9,337 nucleotides of DNA from an uncultured Bacteroides sp. (GTDB taxonomy: Bacteria; Bacteroidota; Bacteroidia; Bacteroidales; Bacteroidaceae): assembly GCA_900546355.1 (NCBI GenBank), contig URCM01000114.1, forward strand, positions 1 through 9,337. Reading direction: 5' to 3'. Position 1 is the first letter of the stretch; every line of letters begins with the position of its first letter. This document shows positions 1 to 5,789 of this stretch, one piece after another. The notes below the pieces were generated by a model. The model had not been told where the DNA came from, searched no databases, and worked only from the letters and a program-made list of their open reading frames with translations. The translations under genes and the position numbers were made by a program.

Positions 1-2
1 GG

Positions 3-52
3 ATACATCAAGCCAAGAAAAACTTTTTGGAGAAATTCAAAACAGCTTCTTA
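3..52. repeat. Right end of a dispersed repeat element (copy A, cut by window edge)
   Basis: Positions 3-52 match 1364-1413 at 49 of 50 bases; the one difference is C13 against A1374. The match stops at base 53/1414. In copy B this segment is the right end of an element bounded by 16-bp inverted repeats, so copy A is probably the right end of a second element whose left part lies outside the window. The two copies are in direct orientation and flank the NigD-like gene. Confidence 0.8.
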
Positions 53-292
53 GTAGTATCAGAATACAATTTATGCATATCCGCATTCTGCCAATATATC
101 CCCCCTAAAAATGAATATATACTGCATGGGCGGTTGAATATATACTGCATCCGCCCATGAATATATACTTCACCGGCAGAGTAAGTACTACTGCATTTTT
201 TATGCGGCCGCAATTGGCAAATCGCAGACACGTATAATTATCCCGGAAAGTCCGTTTTGTTAATAGATATTTACACCTTAGCGGTACCCGAT
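53..292. other. Gene-free, repeat-bearing leader region
   Basis: No reading frame here looks like a protein; the short minus-strand frames follow the repeats. The stretch contains the 23-bp tandem array at 112-180 and otherwise mixed AT-rich sequence with no recognisable gene relic. It ends at the predicted promoter at 293. Confidence 0.6.
112..180. repeat. Three tandem 23-bp units
   Basis: Units at 112-134, 135-157 and 158-180 each begin with TGAATATATACT. Units 1 and 2 share their first 16 bases (TGAATATATACTGCAT); unit 3 diverges after base 12. The ends of units 1 and 2 are inverted relative to each other: CATGGGCGG (125-133) faces CCGCCCATG (151-159), giving a perfect 9-bp stem with a 17-base loop. 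Function is unknown. It could form a transcript hairpin, bind a protein, or be a decayed repeat. Confidence 0.75.
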
Positions 293-325
293 TTTGGAAG
301 CACGAAAGAAGAAACCGTAGCTTTG
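293..325 (+). promoter_or_regulatory. Predicted Bacteroides-type promoter for the NigD-like gene
   Basis: TTTG at 293-296, a 21-base spacer, then TAGCTTTG at 318-325 match the known Bacteroides primary sigma pattern TTTG-N19-21-TAnnTTTG exactly. Transcription would start near 330 and leave a leader of roughly 155 bases before the start codon at 487. This is inferred from motif match only. Confidence 0.5.
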
Positions 326-379
326 CAGAAAACAAACATAAAAACACAAAAACACGAAAGAAATAATTTTACCCTGTGT

Positions 380-419
380 GCCCTGCGGTGAAATAGAAAG
401 CCCTGCAATGAAATAAAAT
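380..419. repeat. Two tandem 20-bp units in the nigD-like leader
   Basis: 380-399 and 400-419 both start GCCCTGC and continue with TGAAATA; they agree at 16 of 20 bases. The pair lies between the predicted promoter and the hairpin at 432-459, so it would be part of the transcribed leader. No function is evident. Confidence 0.65.
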
Positions 420-431
420 TTAACAATTCCG

Positions 432-459
432 AATGCAGGATTCAAGACTATCCTGCATT
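432..459 (+). promoter_or_regulatory. Leader hairpin upstream of the NigD-like gene
   Basis: AATGCAGGA (432-440) and TCCTGCATT (451-459) form a perfect 9-bp stem around a 10-base loop. It ends 27 bases before the ATG at 487. There is no T-run after it, so it is not a classic terminator. It could be an operator palindrome, an mRNA-stabilising hairpin or a translation-control element. Confidence 0.5.
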
Positions 460-486
460 TCATAGACAAAAGAAACACATAAAAAT

Positions 487-1188
487 ATGAACGCAATGAA
501 CAAATGGACCAAAATCCTGCTGCTTGCCACAACGCTAAGCGGTACACTCGTCTTCTCATCCTGCTTGGATAATGACGACAATTATTACTACACGGCTTAC
601 AACAACGCTATCGTAACCGCCAAAACCGACACCGACGGTACGTTCTACCTGCAACTGGACGACAGTACTACCGTACTCCCCGTCAATATCGCCCAGTCTC
701 CCTTCGGCGAGAAGGAAGTAAGGGCACTAATGAACTTTGACTTCTCGGGAGAACCGGCCGGAAAGTACGACCGGTCTGTCGCCGTTTACTGGATGGATAG
801 TATCCTCACCAAACCGATAGCGACCGATTTAGGAAACAAAAACGACTCGGTTTATGGCACCGACCCGATTGAAATCGTATCTGACTGGGTGAACATTGTA
901 GAAGACGGCTACCTGAACCTACACTTCCGGATAAATTCGGGCAACACGTATACCAAGCATTTCGTCAACCTCTTACCGACCAACAACCCGGACAATCCGT
1001 ACGAAGTGGAATTCCGGCACAATGCGTACGGCGATACCAACGGACAACCTAAAGATGGCATGGTGGCTTTCAAACTGGACCAACTACCCGACACGCAAGG
1101 CAAAACCGTCAAACTGAAACTGAAATGGAAATCGTATGCCGGAGAAAAGACAACCGAATTTGATTATCGCTCACCGGCAAACGATTAA
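487..1188 (+). CDS. NigD-like surface lipoprotein
   Basis: A 233-residue protein with a lipoprotein signal peptide: a basic start, a hydrophobic stretch from about residue 10, and a lipobox FSSC with the lipidated Cys at residue 26. The residues after Cys26 are LDNDD, an acidic stretch like the Bacteroidetes signal that sends lipoproteins to the outer-membrane surface. The rest fits the NigD-like family: an N-terminal OB-like domain (about 36-100) followed by a C-terminal beta-sandwich rich in alternating beta strands. NigD proteins were named from a B. fragilis bacteriocin-associated cluster, but most family members have no known function and none should be assumed here. ATG 487 starts the longest frame; ATG 496 (residue 4) is an equally good start, and no Shine-Dalgarno sequence decides. 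The gene stands alone, with a predicted promoter at 293-325 and a long repeat-bearing leader, and lies between two direct copies of a dispersed repeat. Confidence 0.85.
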   Translation: MNAMNKWTKILLLATTLSGTLVFSSCLDNDDNYYYTAYNNAIVTAKTDTDGTFYLQLDDSTTVLPVNIAQSPFGEKEVRALMNFDFSGEPAGKYDRSVAVYWMDSILTKPIATDLGNKNDSVYGTDPIEIVSDWVNIVEDGYLNLHFRINSGNTYTKHFVNLLPTNNPDNPYEVEFRHNAYGDTNGQPKDGMVAFKLDQLPDTQGKTVKLKLKWKSYAGEKTTEFDYRSPAND

Positions 1189-1220
1189 TAGTCAAGAATC
1201 AAGAATACGAATCAGGAATT

Positions 1221-1409
1221 AAGCTGTTTTGAATTTATCGTGTGCTGATGTGGAATGAGTTTTTGAGGCATTTCCGCTTCTGTGATGAAGAAGATGGCGG
1301 GCTATCTGACGAAGGACAGAAGCGGAAAGGACAAAAAAACGCCCAAAACACACACGGAAACGAATACATCAAGACAAGAAAAACTTTTTGGAGAAATTCA
1401 AAACAGCTT
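1221..1409. mobile_element. MITE-like element with 16-bp terminal inverted repeats (copy B)
   Basis: AAGCTGTTTTGAATTT (1221-1236) and AAATTCAAAACAGCTT (1394-1409) are a perfect 16-bp inverted pair bounding 189 bp. An inner perfect 13-bp inverted pair lies at 1271-1283 and 1316-1328 (TTTCCGCTTCTGT and its complement). The element has no transposase. A 74-codon frame beginning at 1282 runs out of its right end and resembles no family I know. The 50 bp at the right end recur at 3-52. No convincing target duplication is visible at the borders. It fits a non-autonomous palindromic repeat or MITE; it may also serve as a bidirectional terminator, because it sits between two convergent genes. Confidence 0.6.
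1271..1328. terminator. Possible bidirectional terminator hairpin inside the repeat element
   Basis: A 13-bp perfect stem with a 32-base loop (1284-1315). The plus-strand stem is followed shortly by a run of seven A (1333-1339) rather than T. It is preceded by TTTTT at 1260-1264, so the structure is not a textbook intrinsic terminator in either direction. Its place between the 3' ends of two convergent genes makes a transcription-ending role plausible. Confidence 0.3.
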
Positions 1410-1441
1410 CTTATTCTTTCGCCTATTCCCGGATGGCAATC

Positions 1442-2110
1442 TTATTCCTTTCCTTCGCTGTTTTTCTCCAGCCATTGCAGCCGGCGCAGGTCAGGCAGGT
1501 GCTTGATGGAAAAGCCTTCAAACCGTGCCTTGAATCCATTTCCGTCCGGACAGGCTCCCATAATGCCTACCATGACCGGACAGTTGTCCTGCAACCAGGC
1601 ATTGCGCATCATCGTGTATTCCTTGTCGTCGAAGGAATAGAATATCTCTACGGCATCCAGCCGGCGCACGGCCTTTATCCATACAAACGGCACGGGCTTG
1701 TCCAGAGGAATGATGCTCCAGTCGCTTGTGTGGTGGGTGACAACGGTACTGAGGTTGTACTTGCCGTCCACAAACTCGATGCCGGCCTTGATGTAATTCT
1801 CGTGGTCGATGCGCAACATTAGCCCCGACTGGTCGAAACGTGTCCGGTAGTCGCCCGAAATCTTCACCTTGACTTCAAACTCGCCTCCGCGCAGGGTGTA
1901 CAGGAAAGGGGCATCGTCCACGGTAAAACCATAGTGGGATATGCGCCAGTAATCGGTCTGCGGCGTAACGTCCATGAGGAGCGTGTTGCCGTCGATTTCC
2001 CACTGTGTAGGTTCGTTGAACCACTGCATTTTCTCCAATGACTGCGCCATGCCGGTGAGTGAAGCCGTGGCCATCAGTCCGCAAAATCCTAACCTTTTCA
2101 AATCTTTCAT
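1442..2110 (-). CDS. Secreted DUF1349 (concanavalin-like beta-sandwich) protein
   Basis: With the start at ATG 2110 this is a 222-residue protein: MKDLKRLGFCG opens a signal peptide ending near the AQ-S in GMAQS, followed by a DUF1349 domain for most of the length. Family hallmarks visible are WFNEPTQWEIDGN near the start, the GGEFEVKVKI strand, DQSGLMLRID, the 'GIEFVDGKYNLSTVVT' strand and an MVGIMGACPDG-like turn close to the end. DUF1349 proteins have a concanavalin-like jelly-roll fold and are often found beside carbohydrate-related genes; the biochemical role is unsettled. The frame stays open upstream to 2191, but that start lies upstream of the predicted promoter, so ATG 2110, 2116 or 2125 is preferred. 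Export to the periplasm or outside is inferred from the signal peptide. The gene is divergent from the LuxR-type regulator, which is its likely controller. Confidence 0.82.
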   Translation of the reverse strand: MKDLKRLGFCGLMATASLTGMAQSLEKMQWFNEPTQWEIDGNTLLMDVTPQTDYWRISHYGFTVDDAPFLYTLRGGEFEVKVKISGDYRTRFDQSGLMLRIDHENYIKAGIEFVDGKYNLSTVVTHHTSDWSIIPLDKPVPFVWIKAVRRLDAVEIFYSFDDKEYTMMRNAWLQDNCPVMVGIMGACPDGNGFKARFEGFSIKHLPDLRRLQWLEKNSEGKE

Positions 2111-2135
2111 GTTCATAATAACCATTCTTTTTATA

Positions 2136-2151
2136 TACCTTTGCAAAGGTA
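2136..2151. promoter_or_regulatory. Perfect 16-bp palindrome with opposed -7 elements
   Basis: TACCTTTGCAAAGGTA reads the same on both strands. Each half is TACCTTTG, which fits the Bacteroides -7 consensus TAnnTTTG, one pointing to the DUF1349 gene and one to the LuxR-type gene. It may be an operator, two overlapping -7 elements, or both. Confidence 0.55.
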
Positions 2152-2175
2152 ACGCCTTATGACGGGTTGCACAAT
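2144..2175 (-). promoter_or_regulatory. Predicted promoter of the DUF1349 gene
   Basis: On the minus strand ATTG (2175-2172), a 20-base spacer and TACCTTTG (2151-2144) match the Bacteroides promoter pattern with one mismatch in the -33 box. Transcription would start near 2137, giving a leader of about 20-27 bases to ATG 2116 or 2110. In the other direction TACCTTTG at 2136-2143 has no TTTG at the expected distance, so plus-strand activity is less certain. Confidence 0.5.
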
Positions 2176-2204
2176 GACTATAAATAACCATTTTGTCCGC
2201 TGAT

Positions 2205-2960
2205 ATGAAGACGATAAACAGGTTGAACAGGGAATTTCTCTCGCAGGATTTCTCCGAAGAAGAGCCTTATGCCGAATGGCTGGAGCGATATAAAGCCATA
2301 GCCTGCAACTATGCACGGATGGAAAATGCCATTGCCGTATTAAGCGATATGCGGGACTATGCAAGTTATGTCTATTATGGAGGGTTTTCGCAAACATTGG
2401 GGATGGACAGGAACCGGAAAGAAGGCAGGCTGCCTTCCATCTGGGAAGAAGAAATCTTCCGGCTCATTCATCCGGATGATTTGTCGGGCAAGCACTTGCA
2501 GGAACTCCGCTTCTTTCATTTCATGAAACGCCGGCCTAAAAAGGAACGCTCCGATTATTACCTGGCAAGCCGGATCCGCATGAGGAACGCCACCGGCGAC
2601 TATATGCCTGTATTGCACCGGATGTTCTATATTCCGGGACCATGTGACGATACCTTGCGGTTGGCATTGTGTCTTTACGGTCCTCTGCTGCTGGACATTC
2701 CCGGCCAATGTGTAATCATCCATTCCGCCAGCGGACATATCGTGGAACTGGGGAAACAGGACAACACCCGCATCCTGTCCGCCAGGGAGAGGCAGGTATT
2801 AAGTCTGATAGACAAGGGACTGACCAGCAAAGGCATAGCCGAAACGCTTTCAATCAGCATTCATACCGTCAACCGGCATAGGCAGGAAATCTTAGGCAAG
2901 CTGCAGGTCGGGAACGCCATCGCAGCTTGCCGGGTAGCCAAAGAATTGGAACTAATCTGA
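2205..2960 (+). CDS. LuxR-type transcriptional regulator with PAS-like N-terminal region
   Basis: A 251-residue protein from ATG 2205. The frame also has a TTG at 2193, but ATG is preferred. The C-terminal LuxR/GerE DNA-binding domain spans about residues 188-248: LSARERQVLSLI at 191-202 and the recognition helix within 'SISIHTVNRHRQEILGKL' (216-233). The first 180 residues resemble the PAS-like sensory region of Bacteroides LuxR regulators; the IHPDDL motif at 88-93 is typical of PAS_3-like folds. There is no phospho-acceptor receiver domain and no membrane segment, so it is a cytoplasmic one-component regulator whose signal is unknown. It is divergent from the DUF1349 gene across 94 bp holding the 16-bp palindrome, so control of that gene and of itself is the simplest inference. 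Its stop codon is 4 bp from the stop of the convergent aldo/keto reductase gene. Confidence 0.85.
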   Translation: MKTINRLNREFLSQDFSEEEPYAEWLERYKAIACNYARMENAIAVLSDMRDYASYVYYGGFSQTLGMDRNRKEGRLPSIWEEEIFRLIHPDDLSGKHLQELRFFHFMKRRPKKERSDYYLASRIRMRNATGDYMPVLHRMFYIPGPCDDTLRLALCLYGPLLLDIPGQCVIIHSASGHIVELGKQDNTRILSARERQVLSLIDKGLTSKGIAETLSISIHTVNRHRQEILGKLQVGNAIAACRVAKELELI

Positions 2961-2964
2961 TTCG

Positions 2965-3810
2965 TCAATCCTTTCCGAAGTTAGCCAGCCACTTTACCGT
3001 CTCGGGGGCATAGTGCGAGAAGAACAGGCTTTCGCCCTTGTCTAATTTGCCAATAGCCTCCATATCCTCAGCAGAGAGGGAGAAGTCGAATACGTCAAGG
3101 TTCTGTTCCATGCGTTCCTTGTGTGTGGACTTCGGAATGACTACCACATCGCGCTGGATGAGGAAGCGCAGGGCGGTTTGTGCCACGGACTTGCCGTATT
3201 TCTCGCCGATGGCTTTCAGCACGGGGTTGGTGAAGAAGTCGTTGCGCCCTTCGGCGAATGGCCCCCACGACATGATTTGCGTGCCGTACTCCTTCATGAT
3301 TTCCTGCGGCCGGCGTTGCTGGTTGAACACATGCGTTTCCACTTGGTTCACCATCGGTTTGATGTTGCAGAACTCTGCCAAGTCGATGAAACGGTCGGGG
3401 TAGAAGTTCGATACGCCGATGGCACGGAGCTTGCCAGCCTTGTATGCTTCTTCCATGGCGCGGTAAGTACCATAGTAGTCGTTGAAAGGCTGGTGGATGA
3501 GCAGCAGGTCGATGTAGTCGGTCTGCAGCTTGCGGAGGGATTCGTCGATGGAAGCCTTTGCCTTCTCATACCCGGCGTTGGATATCCACACCTTTGTCAC
3601 AAGGAACAGTTCCTCGCGCGGAATACCGCTTTTCTTCACCGCATTGCCCACACCTTCCTCATTAGCGTATGCCTGCGCCGTGTCCACCATACGATAACCC
3701 ATGCTCAAGGCATCCGACACGCAACGTTCACATTCTTCGGGAGTCACTTGATAGACCCCGTAACCCAAAATCGGCATTTCCACGCCGTTTGATAATCTTA
3801 CTGTTTGCAT
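2965..3810 (-). CDS. Aldo/keto reductase, 2,5-diketo-gluconate-reductase-like (AKR5-type)
   Basis: A 281-residue cytoplasmic NADPH-dependent oxidoreductase, typical in length for the small AKR group. Start ATG 3810 gives MQTVRLSNGVEMPILGYG, the normal family opening; the frame runs upstream to 3966, but that extension overlaps the preceding gene and has no family similarity. The catalytic tetrad is intact: Asp43 and Tyr48 in VDTAQAY, Lys73 in VTKVW, His106 in LIHQP. GVSNF follows at about 132-136, and the cofactor-phosphate motif IPKSTHKERMEQN at about 225-237. It would reduce aldehydes or ketones to alcohols; the substrate cannot be read from the sequence. It lies 37 bp downstream of a second, unlike aldo/keto reductase on the same strand and is almost certainly co-transcribed with it. 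The pairing suggests detoxification of reactive carbonyls or sugar-ketone reduction. Confidence 0.93.
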   Translation of the reverse strand: MQTVRLSNGVEMPILGYGVYQVTPEECERCVSDALSMGYRMVDTAQAYANEEGVGNAVKKSGIPREELFLVTKVWISNAGYEKAKASIDESLRKLQTDYIDLLLIHQPFNDYYGTYRAMEEAYKAGKLRAIGVSNFYPDRFIDLAEFCNIKPMVNQVETHVFNQQRRPQEIMKEYGTQIMSWGPFAEGRNDFFTNPVLKAIGEKYGKSVAQTALRFLIQRDVVVIPKSTHKERMEQNLDVFDFSLSAEDMEAIGKLDKGESLFFSHYAPETVKWLANFGKD

Positions 3811-3847
3811 AATTCGTTTCTTTATGTGGTTGTTACTATTTAATATC

Positions 3848-4873
3848 TTATTCGTCTGCTTTCTTCCATTTGTTCCCGAAAGTTGTCTGCTCCGTTTCCA
3901 CGTGTCCGCGATGCCCGTGGATGGTGCAGGTATCAAGAGCTGCTTCCAGCGCACGGAACTCTTCATCGGTCAGTTCCACATCGGCGGCACCGAGGTTTTC
4001 CAAGATACGCTCCTGATTCTTCGAGCCGGGGATAGGCACCACGTTGGGATACTTGTGGAGCATCCATGCAAGGGAAATCTGTGCGTTGGTGGCATGCTTC
4101 TTCGCCGAGTATTCGGCAAGGATATCAAGCACGGGCTGGTTGGCGATGATGTTCTCGCGGCTCAACTGAGGCACGAACTTGCGTACATCGTCCACTGCCT
4201 CAAACTGTGTGTCCGCCTTAATCTTGCCGGAGAGGAAGCCGCTGGCTATCGGGGAGAAGGGCACTACGCCGATGTTGTGCTCCAGGCAGTACGGGAATAT
4301 CTCCTTCTCGCAGTCGCGCTCCAGCATGGAGTAAAGGTTCTGCACGGCGGCAACGGGCGTCACGGCATGCGCTTTTGCCAATATATTCACATCCACCTGC
4401 GACATACCCCAAGCACGGATAACACCCTCTTTGATGAGCCGTCCCATTGCAGCGGCTATTTCCTCAAACGAAACGTGTTCATTGACACGATGCAGGTAAT
4501 AGAGGTCGATGTAGTCCGTCTGCAAGTTCTTCATCGACTGCTCCAAATGCTTGCACGTGGCATCGTAGATACTTGTGCCGTCCGCAATCTCCGATTCGTG
4601 GAGGAACATCTTGGTGGCAAGCACGATGTCCTTGCGGAACGGGGCGACAGCCTTGCCCACCAACAATTCGTTGTGTCCGGGAAAGAAAACCACGTCACCA
4701 TACACCTCCGCCGTGTCGAAGAAGGTGCAGCCCGCCTCGTATGCCTTGCGGATAGCCTCGATACTGTATGCCTCTTCGGGCACTTGTCCGTAGCCGTGGG
4801 AAAATCCCATGCAGCCCATACCAATCTCGGAAACTTCCAATTGTCCTAATTTTCTTGTCTTCATATTATTCAT
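3848..4873 (-). CDS. Aldo/keto reductase (large, AKR13-like)
   Basis: A 341-residue NADP(H)-dependent reductase of the longer TIM-barrel group. It opens MKTRKLGQLEVSEIGMGCMG after three extra residues, so the true start may be ATG 4864 rather than 4873. Catalytic residues are visible: Asp53 and Tyr58 in FFDTAEVYG, Lys88 in LATKMF, His128 in YLHRV. WGMSQV at 155-160 stands where most relatives have a WG-x-S-(E/N) motif. 'VPIPGSKNQERILENLGA' close to the C-terminus is the cofactor-phosphate binding region. It is the first of the two tandem reductase genes. The next gene upstream on this strand, a flavodoxin, is 341 bp away across a repeat-dense gap, so whether all three form one transcript is open. 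No consensus promoter is visible just upstream of the start. Confidence 0.93.
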   Translation of the reverse strand: MNNMKTRKLGQLEVSEIGMGCMGFSHGYGQVPEEAYSIEAIRKAYEAGCTFFDTAEVYGDVVFFPGHNELLVGKAVAPFRKDIVLATKMFLHESEIADGTSIYDATCKHLEQSMKNLQTDYIDLYYLHRVNEHVSFEEIAAAMGRLIKEGVIRAWGMSQVDVNILAKAHAVTPVAAVQNLYSMLERDCEKEIFPYCLEHNIGVVPFSPIASGFLSGKIKADTQFEAVDDVRKFVPQLSRENIIANQPVLDILAEYSAKKHATNAQISLAWMLHKYPNVVPIPGSKNQERILENLGAADVELTDEEFRALEAALDTCTIHGHRGHVETEQTTFGNKWKKADE

Positions 4874-4897
4874 TCTTTATAATTTGTCCTTGTCTTT

Positions 4898-4947
4898 GCT
4901 GACGACAGAAGCTCTCCGCGTTCGCGAGGGCTGTCGTCGGCGTTTTT
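4898..4947 (+). terminator. GC-rich hairpin followed by a T-run
   Basis: GCTGACGACAG (4898-4908) pairs with CTGTCGTCGGC (4931-4941) over 11 bp with one G-T wobble. The inner CGCG/CGCG pairing is centred near 4922. GTTTTT follows at 4942-4947, so it resembles an intrinsic terminator read on the plus strand. No plus-strand gene ends here, so it would stop antisense transcription; it may instead be just a unit of the local repeat. Confidence 0.4.
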
Positions 4948-5105
4948 AGTACTTATCCTGACGGATTGGTGCTGTCGTCACCCTCCGACAAGGGTTCTCC
5001 AAGTTCGCAAGCCCTGTCGTCGCTGTTTTCAGTGCTTATCCTGACGGATTCGTGCTGTCGTAGCCCTCCGACGGTGCTTATCCTGACGGATTGGCGTTGT
5101 CGGAG
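4898..5105. repeat. Imperfect tandem hairpin repeats
   Basis: The core CTTATCCTGACGGATT occurs exactly at 4952-4967, 5035-5050 and 5077-5092 (spacings 83 and 42 bp). The first two cores are each preceded by a related hairpin containing a GTTCGC-(A/G)-AG loop and a CTGTCGTC arm (4931-4938 and 5014-5021). Two nearly full units of about 83 bp and one shorter unit are present. This is typical of extragenic palindromic repeat families, but I cannot name it. Confidence 0.75.
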
Positions 5106-5129
5106 ATGACGGCGGCAAATGTTAACAAA

Positions 5130-5192
5130 GATGAGGTCGGACTTCATCCTACATCAAGTCCGGGTTCATGGTACATCAAGTCCGACCTCATC
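5130..5192 (-). terminator. 15-bp inverted repeat, possible flavodoxin terminator
   Basis: GATGAGGTCGGACTT (5130-5144) and AAGTCCGACCTCATC (5178-5192) are a perfect 15-bp inverted pair with a 33-base loop. It begins 23 bp past the flavodoxin stop codon. On the minus strand the stem is followed by CTTTGTTAAC, a weak T-rich tail. This could end flavodoxin transcription, which would uncouple it from the reductases. Confidence 0.4.
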
Positions 5193-5220
5193 CTACCTTA
5201 TGTCCGGGGTGAGTTTACAT
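5137..5220. repeat. 22-bp tandem repeat running into the flavodoxin stop
   Basis: Units at 5137-5158, 5159-5180 and 5181-5202 plus a partial unit at 5203-5220 share TCCG at the start (TCGG in the first) and a TTCATCC-TACATCAAG-like core. ACATCAAGTCCG is exact at 5151-5162 and 5173-5184. The last partial unit covers the last codon or two and stop of the flavodoxin gene, suggesting that the array grew up to, or into, the gene end. Confidence 0.65.
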
Positions 5221-5733
5221 ACCGTTTTGTTTCAACCATTCCTTTATCAGCCTGTCCGATGAAGCCGCTGCACTTCCACGGATAGCAAGCCCGTCTTTCA
5301 CCTCCGTGCCGGGGCAGACTTTTCGAATATCATCTATGCTATGACCGAGTCCGCTGCCTTCATGGGTGCAGAACGGAAGTATCTTCTTCCCGGTGAGGTC
5401 GTATGCTTCCAAGAAAGTGAACACGCACATCGGCATCGTGCCCCACCAGTTGGGATAGCCGAGAATAATCGTGTCATATTGTTCCATATTCTCGACTTGT
5501 CCTGTCAGCGCGGGGCGTTCTTTGCTTTGGAGTTCCTGCATGGCGACCTCTGTCATTTCCGTATAGTCAGCCGGATATTCCTTGACGGTTTCTATCCGGA
5601 AGCTGTCAGCACCGGTCAGTGCGGCAATCTTGCCCGCTACACTTTCGGTGTTGCCCTGTTGCAGTTTCTTGATAACGCCGCCGACATAGTTCTCGCCCCG
5701 GCGCGAATAATAAACTATCAGTGCTTTGCTCAT
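5215..5733 (-). CDS. Flavodoxin-like FMN protein
   Basis: A 172-residue cytoplasmic flavodoxin-family protein. The N-terminal beta strand and FMN phosphate loop read KALIVYYSRRGENY (residues 3-16). GYPNWWGTMP (92-101) is the aromatic FMN-stacking loop, and THEGSG (123-128) the second isoalloxazine loop. The length and 'VGGVIKKLQQGNT' after the phosphate loop fit the flavodoxin_4-type proteins often found beside aldo/keto reductases. It would carry electrons or act as a small flavin reductase for quinone- or carbonyl-type substrates; the partner is not identifiable. Start ATG 5733 is well placed, with a -7 box at 5767-5760 predicting a leader of about 20 bases. The gene leads the minus-strand redox cluster and is divergent from the broken AraC-type regulator. 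Confidence 0.9.
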   Translation of the reverse strand: MSKALIVYYSRRGENYVGGVIKKLQQGNTESVAGKIAALTGADSFRIETVKEYPADYTEMTEVAMQELQSKERPALTGQVENMEQYDTIILGYPNWWGTMPMCVFTFLEAYDLTGKKILPFCTHEGSGLGHSIDDIRKVCPGTEVKDGLAIRGSAAASSDRLIKEWLKQNGM

Positions 5734-5759
5734 TGTCTTTTTCGTTTCTGATTACGGTG

Positions 5760-5767
5760 CAAAGTTA
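5760..5767 (-). promoter_or_regulatory. -7 box of the flavodoxin promoter
   Basis: TAACTTTG on the minus strand (5767-5760) fits TAnnTTTG and lies 27-34 bp before the ATG at 5733. No TTTG occurs at the normal 19-21 base distance. The expected -33 zone is instead covered by the direct repeat starting at 5790, as would fit an activator-dependent promoter. Confidence 0.45.
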
Positions 5768-5789
5768 CGCTGCTTTTACTTTCTCTATA

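Larger units (their letters stand above)
4874..5214. other. Repeat-dense gene-free gap inside the redox cluster
   Basis: These 341 bp contain no gene. A 64-codon minus-strand frame (5147-4953) repeats a SVRIST motif only because the DNA beneath it is repetitive. The gap is filled by two repeat systems: hairpin units at 4898-5105 and a 22-bp repeat/inverted repeat at 5130-5220. No minus-strand TAnnTTTG is seen for the reductase gene at 4873. Confidence 0.75.

Noticed and set aside
112..180. CRISPR-like array
   Set aside because: The units are head-to-tail with no spacers, only three copies, and there are no cas genes in the window.
1388..1822. A 144-codon plus-strand frame between the repeat element and the DUF1349 gene
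   Set aside because: It is antisense to the DUF1349 gene for most of its length and begins inside the repeat element.
2111..2191. Longer start at 2191 for the DUF1349 protein
   Set aside because: It would begin upstream of the predicted promoter and bury the signal peptide inside the protein.
3121..3792. A 223-codon plus-strand frame opposite the small aldo/keto reductase, and a 341-codon plus-strand frame (3824-4849) opposite the larger one
   Set aside because: Both are exact antisense to clearly functional reductase genes with intact catalytic motifs; the translated products show no family-like features.
3811..3966. 52-residue N-terminal extension of the small aldo/keto reductase
   Set aside because: It overlaps the 3' end of the upstream reductase gene and is unlike the family, whose normal opening starts at ATG 3810.
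4953..5147. Minus-strand frame with repeated SVRIST peptide
   Set aside because: The peptide repeat is produced by the tandem DNA repeat; no start context or family resemblance.
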